In this document: positions 34,300 through 48,800 of the stretch, one piece after another
Numbering within the stretch: position 1 is the first letter of the stretch
Layout of the letters: each line of letters starts with the position of its first letter
Source of the DNA: Nectonema munidae
Taxonomy: Eukaryota; Nematomorpha; Nectonematoida; Nectonematidae
NCBI GenBank assembly: GCA_030549495.1
Contig: JAUIRK010000567.1
Span: 900,001 to 964,000 of the forward strand
Direction: 5' to 3'
Length of the DNA: 64,000 bases
The notes under the pieces: model-generated
What the model was told of the DNA's origin: nothing
The model's input: the letters and a program-made list of their open reading frames with translations, nothing else
The model's database searches: none
Position numbers and translations under genes: made by a program

Positions 34300-34990
34300 A
34301 TCTCTATCATTTTAACGATTCCCATCCATCCAAATTTTCGAACTTACCTCCATTCTCCAATATAAATTTGCATGTACGATTTGGTAATAGGAAACAACAC
34401 ATTGTGATAGAACTGTCGTTTTTAAAATGTTCTTTTAGCTAAGTTGTGAATAGCATGAACAATTTTCGATATAATGTCCAACAGAAATTCACAAGCATAC
34501 TGGGACTACATTTACCTTTGTAACGGTTATCAATTCTTCTTTATGAAATTTTTCGCCGTCTTCATCACAGACATCAGATAAATTTTGTGAGAAAGTAGAC
34601 AAATGAGAATCTACAAAATGGATTTTAGAACATGTTGCATCCAAGATTTTCATAAGCTTTAATTAATCTAATAACGAATGATTTGTAGTTTTGAGATGTA
34701 TATCGTCCGAGAAAATTCTTGCAAATTAACTAAGCCAAGCTTTAGCTTCGACTTCTTTGAGCGTTGCATCAAAATTGACACCTTATATAAGTTCCTTTTT
34801 TTACTTTTTCGTACCGTATTTAGGAAACTTTTATTTCAAATACAAGAAAGAAGTGTTATCTTTGTTCAATGCTTTCACAAACTGTTTTATTAAACCGAGT
34901 TGAAGAGAAGGCAATATAATTTTTTCTTTTCAAACCAAAGGTTTGTTAATTAAATGATGAGATCCAATCTCTGGATTTATTCTGCCAGGC
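34300..34990 (-). pseudogene. Degenerate repeat-family ORF of unknown class
   Basis: Fragments such as LSDVCDEDGEKFHKEEL and LPSLQLGLIKQFVKALNKD resemble a protein found in many copies in arthropod and cnidarian genomes (HGERFHQDI / LHIKLGLxKxFVKAL pattern). I recall the pattern but cannot name the element. It is decayed. Confidence 0.5.
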
Positions 34991-36493
34991 CGGCTTTTTT
35001 GTTTGTAATTATAGTTGAGTGGTCTCGACTAACCCATTTGAACAAAAACACATGAATTTAGTGTACCCCATTTACAAGTCTTTAATTAAAATTGCTACAA
35101 CCTTCAATTCTGCACATATCAATCAATTGTGTTATTATAGTTTACTTTTTCAAGTTTTTATATATTTTTTATTTACTTTTTCATAAACTCGTATCAATAA
35201 AAGATTCGATAAATAGGACTTAGGTGTAATAATTTTATGATAGGTGTATAGAATTCTTCCAAAACTAAGCATTTATCAAAGGTATTTTAAAATTACTCTT
35301 AATAAACAAAAATGAGTAATATAGCATTCGGAAAGAATCATTTGAAAAGTAACGTGGGAGGGAAGAGAAACAATTATGATTTAACAACATACCTTCTTTA
35401 AGTCCGCGATAGAGGAATCCGGTAATCGACATATTGTTAAAATTTCAATCATAGTCAAAATTTTTACTCTTAAATCTCATGAAAAATAACTAATTGTTAA
35501 GTATTAAGATTTGAACCCAAAATAGAAGAATGAGTGAGAATTCTTTTTTCTTGTAAAATGGAATCTAGAAGGAAATTTTTCAGAAATAGTTACTTATGAA
35601 GCACTCAAATTTAAGTTTGAAAAAAAAGTCAAGGATTTTCAACATTTTTTTTCAAAATGTACGAAAATTTTTTTAGAATCTCAATGGGCAATTTAAACAA
35701 AAAAAGTTGGGAAGCACTGATGCATAGGATGCCTCTCTGTAAAATGAAGCACGTAAAATGTTGAAGTTATTTTCATACAAATTTTTTCCAATATATTCTG
35801 AACATATGAAATAATTCGTTTATAATTATGATAAATAATATTAAAAAATAAGGAGTTTCTTTGATATTTCATATATAGAAGACAAGCGCAAAGTAGTAAT
35901 CACGGTTACAATTCAAACAAAATAAATATCAGTGTGCTCTACACCATCAAGATCTATTTATTCCTTTTAATCATCAGATCTGAATTCAGTTCATGCTTCT
36001 GCGAGCATTTTTTCATATGCAATTTTTTTATAATTCGCATATATTTTTTATAATTTTTTTTTATATTTTTTATATAATTTTTTTATAATTCGCATATGCA
36101 TGAACCGCAAGACAGATAATATTTTGATAAAATATATCTACCTCTAGACACTATTCTAAAGAGCTATATCACATTGCATTATTGATATTACTTCTACTTG
36201 TAGCTATTCAAGAATATTATAACGGCTGGCAGAAAAGGTATCAAGAAATGGGATGACGTTTCGCTCCATTTGATTAGATTTCATCAACCTCATTAAAAAT
36301 ATACAAAGAAAATCTATATTGTGCATTATGTTCTGATGTGTGTTAAGTCAAGTACACTGATGAATGTGAATTCAATCCTCCTATTCCTCTATTTTCCCGT
36401 GACTAATCAATCAAAAATAAGTCTAAGATATTTCGGTTTGGTTTTGAGTCCCATCCACAGTTGTCCATGTGATTGGCCATGGATATTTAATTT
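34991..36493. other. Intergenic AT-rich DNA
   Basis: Nothing coding is recognised. About 36010-36105 holds a duplicated ttttttataattcgcatat motif in a T/A-rich tract. Confidence 0.5.
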
Positions 36494-36499
36494 TTTATT
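36494..36499 (-). promoter_or_regulatory. Candidate USP14 polyadenylation signal
   Basis: AATAAA on the - strand lies about 214 nt past the stop. It is the first canonical hexamer I see downstream. Confidence 0.45.
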
Positions 36500-36712
36500 G
36501 CTTTTAACGCATTCTTTTGTACTGTGTGTTGAGATTATAATTTTAGACGCGATTTTGCACAATATTTTTTAACTATCATTCTAAAATCTTATCAACACGA
36601 TGAAAATGTCACATCGTAAATTCCCTCTAACTCGATATTAAAGACAAGAAACAGAGGATGCGTAAGAAGATTAAAATGGTGTAAAAATTTTTTATATTAA
36701 ACTTGAAAAAAA

Positions 36713-36855
36713 TTAAGATGCTGGCAAAATTGGAAGATCTTTTGGTCCGTATAAGAGAAGATAGCCAATGAACCAGTCGCCTCCTCCGGACAATTTTAAG
36801 ACGGCTTCTTCGTTTATTTCAGTCACATTTTCGTCATCACAAAAAAACCATCTCT
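36713..36855 (-). CDS. USP14: USP14 terminal exon: catalytic Asp region
   Basis: It codes for RWFFCDDENVTEINEEAVLK, then LSGGGDWFIGYLLLYGPKDL, ending PILPAS-TAA. The Asp pair corresponds to the KFDDDKV block that carries the third catalytic residue. The acceptor is actttttag. Confidence 0.95.
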
Positions 36856-39800
36856 CTAAAAAGTTACAATTAAACTGGAAAATGTCTTCGAGAACATAAA
36901 ATTTTTACAAATATTTCTAAACTTTCTTTTTGATTTAGACATTTTAGGAATTGCAAAAATGTAGGGTTTCAATCTAATTATTTGAAATTTATAGATGTAT
37001 CTTGACAACACATGACAAAGATGAGTTGATGTGAATTTTGCTTAAATAACGGAAATCGTCATTACTTTTTAAAATTTATTCCTGATTATGTTAATTTTTC
37101 CGCACTTTATAAACGTTTTAATAACACTTCAAAACGTCGAAAACTAAATAAGACAAGTATAGAGATATGCAAAATAAGCAGGCAAAATGTAGTAACCATA
37201 TTTAAGCTTATGATATTTGTACTGAATTGCCATTAATATAAATGAACAGAGAAAGAACAACAAAAGGCCCGACTCTTTCTCTATATATAATATATTAGTG
37301 ATTGAAGGAATTGTGGCCTTTTCTTAGTATAAAAAATTTCTTAGTTAACTTAGGCTTAGTTAACGCATTCAGTATTGATGCAACGATATGCGAGTTTACA
37401 CACGCGCTACATTTTATAAAGATTCTATAATTCAATTTGAAATAAACGATTTTCTATGGTTCTGACATTTACACGGCTTTATTTTTATTTGAGATTTGAC
37501 GCTTATTGGTGGATTTAAAGAAGCGAACGCTTCACCTTCACATTTTTGAGCATATCAGTGTATATGTCAATCAAGCAAAATTTGATAATCTCAAAGATTT
37601 GTATTTAAGATCCGTAGGGTGACATGAGTAAATATTCCTTGTACAATAGGAGTAAAATTATCCATTCATAATGCTTCGGCAAATTGAAAAGTAATAAAAA
37701 ATTATTTAAAAAATGTTATAGAAGCGCATCGAAATTGAAAATTTGGCAATGTAAATTGTTTCTCGTTCGCTCTTGGAACGCAGCTGAGTAAATGACAACA
37801 TGCATATACTTCACAGCACATTAAAAAACAAAAAGATAGCAAACCTTTTTCTTTGACGCACGCTATATAATGCCCGGAATCCGATGATCGGCCTTTATGA
37901 GCAATGACAGCTTTCAAAGCATAATAGCCGCTGTTGTTTGATCCAATGTCTAGATAGAACAAATTCAATGAAATGTTAGAGAGTGTGATAAGTAGTAAAG
38001 TTACTTCTTTGTGAATAGTGGTATCAAAATGGAAAGTGCAAAAGAAAATCACCCAATCACATGATTAGCAGGAAAATAATTTACTTATAAATCCTTCAAA
38101 AATTTTCCTAGCAACTTGGAAAATAGTGTTCGTGATAAAAATGTAAAAATCTGTCTCATGCACAAAAATGGAAGTAATAAAAAAGGTGAGCATTACAAGT
38201 ATATCAAAACTATATTTAACAATTTTTCACTTTTTACAAGTGCTATTATGAAAAGTATAGGTTGACTTTTCGATTAATATTAAATATACTCGGTGATAAA
38301 AGTTACATCGTATTAACTCAGGGTTAAAAAAGATACAGCAGCGGCCATGGAACAGATACGATTTCCCGCATTTGAAAAATTGGGTGTGCGAAAGTTGAAT
38401 AAAGTGTTGTAGCTAGGGAAAAAGATTTACCATCCGTGAAGTAATTTTGTTCAAGCTTTTTTTCTTCCGAGTTTGGAGAAGAAGACTCCTTCTCTTTGGA
38501 TTTATGTAATTTCTATAAAAAAATTAAAATTTAATTAAAAAAATAAAATACCGTTTTTTAAAATAAAATCCTTTAGTCTTAACCTTTGACGATCACTGCG
38601 ACACGTGTGTACTAAGACATTTGAAATCGCCTGCTTTAAATATTTAAAATTTCATATAAAAAAGAACAGATGAGAATTCGTAAAAATTCTGGTTAAGAAT
38701 AACAAAAAATATCCTCTTGAAACTTGAGCTGTTCGATGGTCGCGAATAAACCGTAAACCCTCGAAGCGATTATCTGAGACAAACGTCAAATAGAAAAGTA
38801 CCCCCTATTGTGGAAAGGAGATGAGATCTGGCAGCTGAAATGTAGGCACCATGATTGGTGGAAGAGTTGAGAATACGAATGGTTGATGCATGTACACAGT
38901 GAAAAAGGAAAATCTGAAAAAGTTGTAGGGTCAAAAGATTTAAAGTTTGGCTTGAAAGTGGGAATTATTGTGGCGGAATTACTATGTTATGATGTTTGAG
39001 AAAGGAGAAGGTAAAGTGATCGTATTATGGTTTTGGTGAGGAAATTTGATAACAAAAATTTGAAAGTGATATCTTGTAATGCACCCAAATAGGTAGACCA
39101 AAAAAAAAAAAAATTATGATGATTAGATGAATTAGCTTTGAAAAATTCTACGAAATTTTTAATAGTTGTTGTAAGTTCCAATCCTTGCATTGAAAAAGAA
39201 ATTAACGAGTATAAAGGCATTCATGGTGGTTATAGCAAGAAAAAAAAGAAAGAAGTAGATTACTTGAATCTTGCTCTGAAGTCAATAACAATGTAAGCGT
39301 GTGAAAAATGTTGAGGTAATCCAAAGTGAGTTACAACATAGTTTGGTTGTGATGGATGTTACTAAATTTAATTAAAAAAATAAAAAAGGAAAATTTTCAA
39401 TTTTGAAAACTCAAAACTTATGAAATTAGTAGAAAGTTTGCTGCTAAGATTGATGAACTTTAAAATAAAACGAAACAAGTAAATATATGGATTAAGTACA
39501 CGTTTCGAGCATTTGAAGAGAGAAAAATGTATGTGGTGAAGCAAAGGCAAAACTTGACATGGAATAACATGATGGGGAAATGAAAATCTGAAAGAGGCTA
39601 TTGCAAAGAAAAAAAGATGCTTCAAAATATTAAAAGAATCAAAAGGAAATGAAATAATTTATATATAGGCGGAAAATTATATTGCGATGAAACAATTAAG
39701 GGAAAAGTATGGTAGAAACCAAAAAGGCAAAAATCATTAATTGTAAAGATTAATTGGATGAAACAGCAGAAGTTGAGAAAGCGTATTACAATTCACGTCA

Positions 39801-42800
39801 GAAGCTAAGGAATCGTTGTCGAGCATGAAAAATGAAAAAGAAAGAAGTCCCTCTTCTACACAAATAAAAGAACATTACATCACCTGATAGCACAAAAAAA
39901 TCGTCAAATTTCTAGCCGACTTTTACGCGATGAGGAAATAGCAGTTGAAGGAGAAGTTTTAAAGTGTTTTTGGAAAAAATGACTACGCAAATTAATCATA
40001 TTAGACAAGATGCAAATTGGTTTCATAGCAGTCAAGAGCACGATTGGTGCAATTTTCCTAGTTCGCCAAATGCAACAAAAGGATAACAGTTCCAGAATAT
40101 TTGCTTCAATGTGTGTTGGCTTTATATGAAGGTTCAGAAACTAAAGTTAAGTGTGGCAAATTGTTTTTGAACAGTTTAATGCTAATATGGAGAAGGATCA
40201 GTGCTTTTGTCACTTTTATTTGCGACTGTTACGAAGAGTTACGAAAGAAAGTTACGTTGTTACAAAAGAAGAGTTTGATAATATATTGTATGCAGATGAT
40301 CTTCTTATTATGACAGATGCCAACAAGACTTGAAAAAATTTTTTTTCTCGTATGTAAAAGCGTTTTTCAATCCAAAAGATTGAAAGTGAAATTGAATAAA
40401 ACAAAAATATCCAATAATGTTGCAGGAAAAAAGTGATGAGGTACAAAATGTATAATGAGGGTTCACATTAAGTGTCTCGAGCAAGAAAAGTAAATAATAA
40501 AATATCAGAAATGATTCTCTGTTAGAAATCCAAAGTGGTAAAGCAAACATCGATGCAATACATGAAGAAATTTATATTGATGGTTTAGAGAGGGAGAGTG
40601 AACTTTTTTTGCTATAGCGTAGATACTATGAATCAGTGGCGGATCCAGAAATTTCTTATAGGGGGGGGGGGGCGAAACCTGTTTAAATTTTTTGCAATTT
40701 TGCTAAAAGTCTTCAGAGAATACGACAGCTGTATTATGTCTTTTAGAATTCGACTTGTCATATCGTTGATATAAACGTAATCGACTACCAACAAGAATTG
40801 TTTTAGGAAGAAGTAAAATTAGTAAGGGTAATTTTCGAAGCCATTTTTAATAGGGGGCCTAGGCTCATGAGCCCCCCTGGATCCGCCACTGCTATGAATG
40901 TGCAAAAAATAGGACTCACTTTAATTTCACTTGCAAAGTCATCATACTTCTTGTACTTTTGACGCATGGGTTCCAAATTTTCTTTCAGCGCTCTACTGCA
41001 AAACTGAGACAAGTCCAAAGTGGCTGGAAATTTGACATCCTTGAAAAATTCAATGAAAAGTCTAAATGAAAAGGAAAGGACCGGAAAGTGGGTCAATTTT
41101 CAAAAATAATTTCTTACTTAGAATAGTGGTGCTAGTGAAGCTTTTTAAATCAACTAGCCAGGATAAATACAGGCTTGGAAAAAGATATGAACATTTTTTA
41201 TTGCTATCAGAATAACTTTTATACTAATTAAGTCATTTTCTTAATAGGAAAATAAGTAAAACTTTTATTCAAACAAGTTGAAAACTTTATTCATTTTCGA
41301 CCACCCTCGTCTTCTTCAGATAAATAAACAAATCTTTAAATGAACAAGAGAAAAGAGAGAATGACTTATAAATATAATATAACACTAGTAATAATAATAT
41401 GATATATATGACTACTCAGAAGAATCAATAATGTTGAAATATTGGGTGACATGAATTTTTAGATTTTTGTTTGCTAAAAATAAAGGTTTTATTATTTCAA
41501 GGACTTGTTGGGAGGTTTTTGACATAAAAAATAATCGTATCCGGAATCCCAGGACCATAAATTATGTACTAAAGAAAGACATCACTCCAACGAACAACTG
41601 CCACATGCTTTGTGATAAATGATTTTTTTAGTATACAAGCATTATAAAATAAAAATAAATTCTCTCTGTGTGTGTATTTAGTGCAAATATATACTAAGTT
41701 ATAAAAATTATTCAGGGATCACAGTTATTCCAATGCCGGATGGGGAGCATGTTTGTATAGCAAAGTTTTATCCGCAACTGTAATTCCATAACCAGCCTGG
41801 AAGCAAAATATTAATATATATCAAAAACCGTAAACTTTTTCAAAAACAAAGACTCTTAAATATTGATTGAATTGAAGTTTTTTAAAATCTGCAATAAAAT
41901 TTACAAAGTTTATAAAAAATGTTAAGAGATAAAAATAAGTCATGATTGGTAATTCCGCAATTATACATATTTTATGATAAATATGGAAGCTCATTGAAAA
42001 GTATTTTATCAGAAGTAATGTGTAGGTGCATTAGCTATAAAACTAAGAAACATGCTTTAAAAATTATACACGTAATTGAAACAACAAATCGTGGAAAATG
42101 TCTAATTCTGTAACCGTGGAATTGCCCCCATTTCAAATACGCTGGAGGAGACTTACTTTCAAAATTTTAGTATTAATCTTCTTCTCTGCTTTGTAAAAGA
42201 ACCGCATGTACTGCACCACGACATAGGCCGGCAAACGAGTGATTTGTCTCTAAATGAGAATAAAAAGATGAATACCAAGTGATTTAATAAGCTCTCACAT
42301 AAAGAAATGGACCTTTTTTTATATATATATATCTCGGTCGATTTTACGTTACTTTGGTAAGAATTGCTTTATTGTCGACACTTCAAGAAACTCATTTTAT
42401 TAAATTTGATTTAATAAGCTCAGAGGTTTTATTGCGCTCAGCGATTAATACCCTAAAAATATGTAGGTCTGACTTGTTCATAACTAGAGTTAGAAAAGGG
42501 TCCCCTTTTGAGTTCGAAAATGGCGATTTTGTTTTTTTAGTTCTAAATTTTATTAATCTCTCTATTAGTTGTCCGCACTCAATATCTAGCTATAATTGAA
42601 GGACTTAATTTTGCAATAGTTTCCAACTACCAATCATTTGAAACCAGTATTCCTCAAATTTTCTTTTACTTAGTATTATGAAAGAACATTAGCAGACCAT
42701 TAGTGCTCATTAGGATTTTTTTTACTAATTTTAAAATTGAGATTCATTTGATGTTTAAACTCCTAGAGCATGGTTTCCAAAAGGGGAGTCAATTTAGGCA

Positions 42801-45800
42801 GTGTTATTTCTTAAATGAGTTATGACTTTGTTTTCATGACAAGTTTATAGTTTTATTGTGACTTTGATGTGCTAAGCTCTCACATAAAGAAATGGCTGTG
42901 AATAGAGCAAGATTGCGTTCAAAAAATGTAGCAGAATTCAATCTCATCTCTCGTCAACCTTTCTATTGTTCTTGGTTATGAATTCAATTTGAAAAAGACT
43001 GATTCATTTCAGTTTCATATCTCCCATTTAAATTAGGAAAAACGAGAGCTCTCACAAAAATTGCAAAGAAAAGCAACGTTTTGGAGGCAATAGCTACGTC
43101 TCGAACATCAATAGAAGCGAGATATCATGGTATGTTTCAAGTGGCTGGAGGAAAATAGAGGAGAGTACAGTCAAAATATTAAGAAAGTACATCTTTTGTG
43201 TAGGTGGAATCAGTATTTGTAAGATGAGATTTCTTTTCAATCGTTTCTTTAAGGCCCTGAAGAGAAGGAAAACATGAGTGAAGTTGAAATGAAATGAATA
43301 AAAAATAAGTTACTTGTCTTATTCCAGTTTCTATGTACTTGACATCTAAAATAAACTTTTTTTATATCACGAATCATTAATATATAATGCAAATGAGGAA
43401 AAGGATTTAGCGATATAAAAAAGAATACCGAAAGTATGCGAATAAGAGACGATACGCGTGGAATTATTATTGGAGCAATGCTTTATGGAAAAATGTATAT
43501 AGTATATCTTACAGTAAAGGTAAAGGTACCGAGGGGTGTTTTCATCGAGAAGGCACAATTACGCCGCTTGTATCGAACTACGAGGAAAGCAGGCTTGATG
43601 CGGGATCGAACCCAAGACCTTGAGTTATCGAATCCAGTACCTAACCAACCTTACTCACGCAAAGTAAAAAGCAAGTAAAGATATTTATCAAAGTACAATA
43701 TTTAGCATGATGCAGTTATAATTTATCCTACCTATATAGAGATATTAAAGAATAATACTGTATCAATATATATCTAATCTACGTTTAAATCATTTACTCT
43801 ATGTAGGATTTTATAGAGAAACGTATCCAACTATGTACTTTGTAGCATCCCCATATTGTCCCTCAATATGTACATATTCTCCTCTTTGCCAAACCTGTCT
43901 AAAGTGACCCCTCAAGGGAAACAAAAAAAGCGACCGCTATAGACAGGTGGCCGCTATACGCAGTTTGGCCACCAATTTGAATTTCCGTACATACTGTATT
44001 AACTTTTAAAAGAGTATGCGCATGCATCCTACATGCATTGTAGCAAACCTTAGCCAGAAAAAAAACATAAATTGTGGAGATTGATTATTTAAACAATTTA
44101 TTACAAACAACAATTTATTCGAATTCAATTACAATTTTATTTTTAACAAAATTTATGAAAACAATTTGATTTGAATTTCACGTCTTCTTGAAAAAATCCA
44201 ACATTGTCTTCTGCCTTGCTTGCTGCCTCTGCTACTCATTCAGGATAGCATCCTCCAAGTCTTCACATCTGCGCAAGATAACTCCATACCCTTGCTAATA
44301 GCAAAAGTGCGAAGATCTGTTATGCATTTGCTGACCTCTGAAAAATCACAGATAGATGATTTCGCAGGTGGGTGAGACTCCTCAACTTCTTTGACTATAT
44401 CTTGGCTAACGATTCCTTGACGATAGTCTTCCAAGGTCAAAACTGGCTCATTGTTCGTCGTGGCAAGACAGGCATCAACCTCAACAAGTTCTTGATGCTA
44501 CTTGAAGACCCTCTCTCCAGACAGTTTCGAGCTCATCGGCATTTTCTTCAGCATGTTCTATCTTAGAGTCCTTAGAACCGATGCCACTTTGCTAAAATAT
44601 TTCCGGTTGGTGTTAGGATCTACATCCGAGCAGATCTACTAATCCTCTAAATGGAATGCAAGACGTCGGACTTCTTCATGAGATCTGGTGCGGTCATTAC
44701 GGGATCTTGCTCCATCTGGCTAATAATATGCTTCAGCTGACGTTTCCTGAACTTTAGTTTGGTCGCTTGAATGATGCCCTGGTCCATGGGCTGAGTGACG
44801 GAAGTGGTGTTGGGAGGCAGAAAGAGTAGCTTAATGTTCTTCAGATGAAGTTGAGGATGGCACGGAGCATTGTCCAGGATCATGAGAATGTTTCATTTTT
44901 GTCGACCCATAGCATCCACCTTACGCGTGTATACTTCGAAGAGATTAGTTGTCATCCATGCCCGCTTGTTGGCGTGATAGTCCACCGGGAGGTCATTCCT
45001 ATTGATTCGTCCAAAGCAACGTGGCTTGATTGACTTGCCAATAACCATCAACTGTTCTTTGTCTCCAGCGGCATTTGAGCATAACATGAAGTGATGGGCT
45101 CTTTTGACCTTTTTCCTCCCGAGCAATCGGCACCTTTCAGATGAAGCGTTGAGTCAACTGACGCTTTAAAGAAGAGACCCGTCTCATCCATGTTGTAAAT
45201 ATTGCAGAGTTCGTAGCTTGCGTAAAGTTCTGGTAATTTTGATATCCACTCAGTGATAACAGCATCGTCCATTCCACCACTCTCTCCATTCATCTTGCCA
45301 AAAACAATATTGTGACGTCGCCGAAATGCCTCTAACCATCCGTTGAAAGCTTTGAAGTTCTTCAGGTCAAGTTCAACTGCGAGTGCTTGAGCCTTCTCTT
45401 GCAAAAGCGGTCCACTAACTGGCAGCACACGTGCTGTTGTGTCCTTAAAACACTCGTAAAGTACGATGTTTAGTTCATAGTTGACGGTCTTCCTTATTTT
45501 CCTCTTCTGATCGAGAGGCACGTTACTTTCAAATTCTTCTAACCACTCAGCTTTGCGCTTGATAATGTTGAGAACCTGTGTTCGACCACAACGATGACCT
45601 TGGAAACTAAGTCTCTCGGCGATGGAGCGGGCACTCATCTTGTACTGATCATGCATTTTGATGACCTCAATCTTTTTCTCCAAGGAAAGAGGAAAGCGAC
45701 CTGGAGCCATGGCAAACTCGCGCAATGAAAATGAATGAGATGAGATGTGTTGAAGAAAATGCAATCAATACGATTGATGTACTAGCGATGATTTGTTAAT

Positions 45801-48800
45801 AAGACGAAAGAGAAAAAGATGCTGATTGAGGATGAAATAAATTTACGCATGCTTCATGACTTTATTTTGACAGCTCTCACAAGTGAGTTGACAAGACTAG
45901 TTTGACAGGTTTATTGAATATCGATTGATACGTGATTCATAAGTCATAACATAAGTAATCAATCAAATTTAATACTGTAAAACAATGCGTAAGCTGCAAG
46001 CTTGAAGCTAAAAGAATGACATCGAATTCTGACCTCCTCTTAGCAGAGCTTTGAAACTCTTTTGATTTATTCCAAACTTAATTAGGGGATTTTAAAATGC
46101 GCTATAGCACCCGATGAGTCGTGACGCGGCTGCATGATCTTGCTGCTTGCAATCCCCGGTTTGGGTTCTCGTTGTGGACACCTCAAATTCTGCTCAAAAA
46201 ATATAATTTTACGAAATATTGTTCAAATTTTAGTATTGATGGCCGCTTTACGGAGTCAAAAAACTGTTTTTGGAGGCCGCGTTGAACAGGTGACCGCTAT
46301 AGACAAGGTATATAGCACTATTTTTTCTTGCGGGGGAAATTATTTTGGCCACTATTCGCCGGTGACCATTATAGGCAGATGGCCGCTAACACAGGTTTGA
46401 CTATAAAATATGGATACATGTTTGCCTTTTATAGATTTAAGTGGTTATGCACTTCAAATATACAGTGGAATCGCGTTAAATTCCACTATGCTCTAACAAG
46501 CTTTTTTGTGTGGGTCGACAATGAGAGAAGATTATATCCACGGTTTCGTAATTAGTAAGTTCCTAGAATACATGTGGTTTACATTAATATGCCGAGTTGG
46601 CACCAGGAAAACTAGCTAATAGCATCCGAAAGTTCGCTTTAAGCTATTTGGCGTTAAAGTGATTCCACTGTATAATGTTTTTACTTAATCTCCATATTTT
46701 ACCACAATTTAATGGCAGCCTGAAAAATAGCCAACAAGCCAAGAAGTATAAGAAATAATCAAAGTTCAATTTTTAAACGACTTTGAAATATTTGCTTTGA
46801 ATATAAAATGATTTAAAGTCAAAATCAATCGAGAACATGAAATTAGAATGGCATAAAAAAAAACTAAAAGCAAAAATATTTCATTACACTATGCAGGAGT
46901 TAAGTGAAGAAATTTGATTACCGGTAGTTACGAAGCATTTGAGAGTGGTGAAGGTTTCTGAAGACAATATTTCGGGTTCTTCGTTATTGTTGGTATTTTT
47001 AAGGCGAACCTCCATAGTACCAGATAAATATTGATCAACAAATTTTATATTTGGATTAGTTGACAAGTTAAACTTAAAAGAAACAACAAAAAGAATAGGA
47101 ATGCTAGAATCAAGACATATATTCATGTTAGAGTTAAAACAGGGGCGCATATCCTCAAAATTTTGGGGGCGAACTTTTTTTTTTATAATTTTCAAAATTT
47201 ATTATAAAACAATTTTTGTCCAATGAACACACCACCTTATACTTGCACTGTAGGCTCTCAATCCCACCCCAACTGCACAGATTTTATGAAGTTAAATGAC
47301 CTTGTTTGTAATTCTGATTGCATCAACCTTCTAGCTCAGTGGTTTTCAAACTGGAGTCCGCGGTGCCAAGAAGAAGTTCCATGGGGATCGAGAAGGGGAC
47401 ACTGAGTGAATCGTTTTTCGCAAAATAGTGGACCCATCTTAGATCATTCGCCATTTTTAAAAATAAATTACATTTAAAAAGAACAAATAAGTTAGTCTTT
47501 GAATTGAGTGCTATTTTTTTCTTACAATTGCTTTTCAAGCCTAATTTGTAAATGTGTATTTTTCTCAATATTTTTCCTAAACAATGAAGTATGACGACTC
47601 ACACTTGAAATTTCGTTTTAATGAAAGCCTGGTGGGGAAGACTTTGCAAAATAATAAGAATTGTTTAAAAAGTTTCAAAAAAATATGTTGTCAAAAGGTT
47701 CCACAATATAAGAGAACAGTTGATATTACCTTGCTGCAAAGATATATGGAATGTGCTAAGAAGTTCTGAAGTTGTAAAGTTGAAGCATATCTTCCTGTAA
47801 AATGATATCGTTAGAAGGCTAATAGGAGAGGTGTCTGATGACATGTCAGGCGTGGTTTTATTGATTCGAAATTCCATTTTCAACTTATCTCAGCAAACTT
47901 ATCTCAGCTTTGCGTTTACCTACATTATGAATATGACAAGAACATGGTAGACAATTTTATATTTTGCGAAACTCAGCAATAGAACAACTGTAAAAGAAAC
48001 ATTTGACAAAGTGATACATTTTTTTACAGCACATGGTTTAAGTCGGAATCTAGCTAAGCAAAAATCTCCAAATGTAATTGGTACCCAGTGTGCCGAGCCA
48101 TAAAAATATACCCGATGAGTTAAAAAATGTTTTCAATGAAGTCATTAAAACAGTGAATTTCATTAAAGCCTTCAACTCGTCTTTGTTTTCAGATTTGAAA
48201 AACTCTTACTCAAACGTGAGGTGACTTTCCAAAGGAAAATTTTCCAAGCGATAATATGGAAAGAAATCCAGCAATTTCTGAAAAGCAAACTAGACATGCA
48301 TGTAGAATTTTCTGATATCCGTTTTCGTAAATTTCTATCATTTTTAGTGAACATATTTGAATATTTGAATTTCTTTAACCTTGCGCAGCAAAGAAAAGAG
48401 ATCAGAGCACTCCATTATAATAAAAAAAATTAAAGATTTTGAAATGAAGCCGGAATAATTGCATTCGTTGACAAGAAAAATTTTGCTCGATTTTGAAACA
48501 TAAGATTTTAATTAATAAAATCTCCCTGAGGCCATAAAACACCATGTAGCATGTCAAGAAATTTCTCTTTATTTTCTTAATCTATAAAAATTTGAAAAAT
48601 ACTATCAATTTATCAAAACCCCGTTTATAATCTCAATTGGTAATCTGACCACAGAAGACTTCTTAATTCAAGAATAGTTTATTATTTGGTTAATGATTGA
48701 GGAGGTGCAAAACATGTTTTTCTGAAATATCTCATAGCGATTTTCCTATGCTTGCAAAGATTGCTCTGATTCGATTTGCCATTACATATGAGTGTGGGAA

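Noticed and set aside
46722-46745. 17-nt - strand exon (AAIKL) for USP14
   Set aside because: The splice sites look good, but the exon at 43191-43256 supplies the missing GLK region with matching phase, leaving no place for it.
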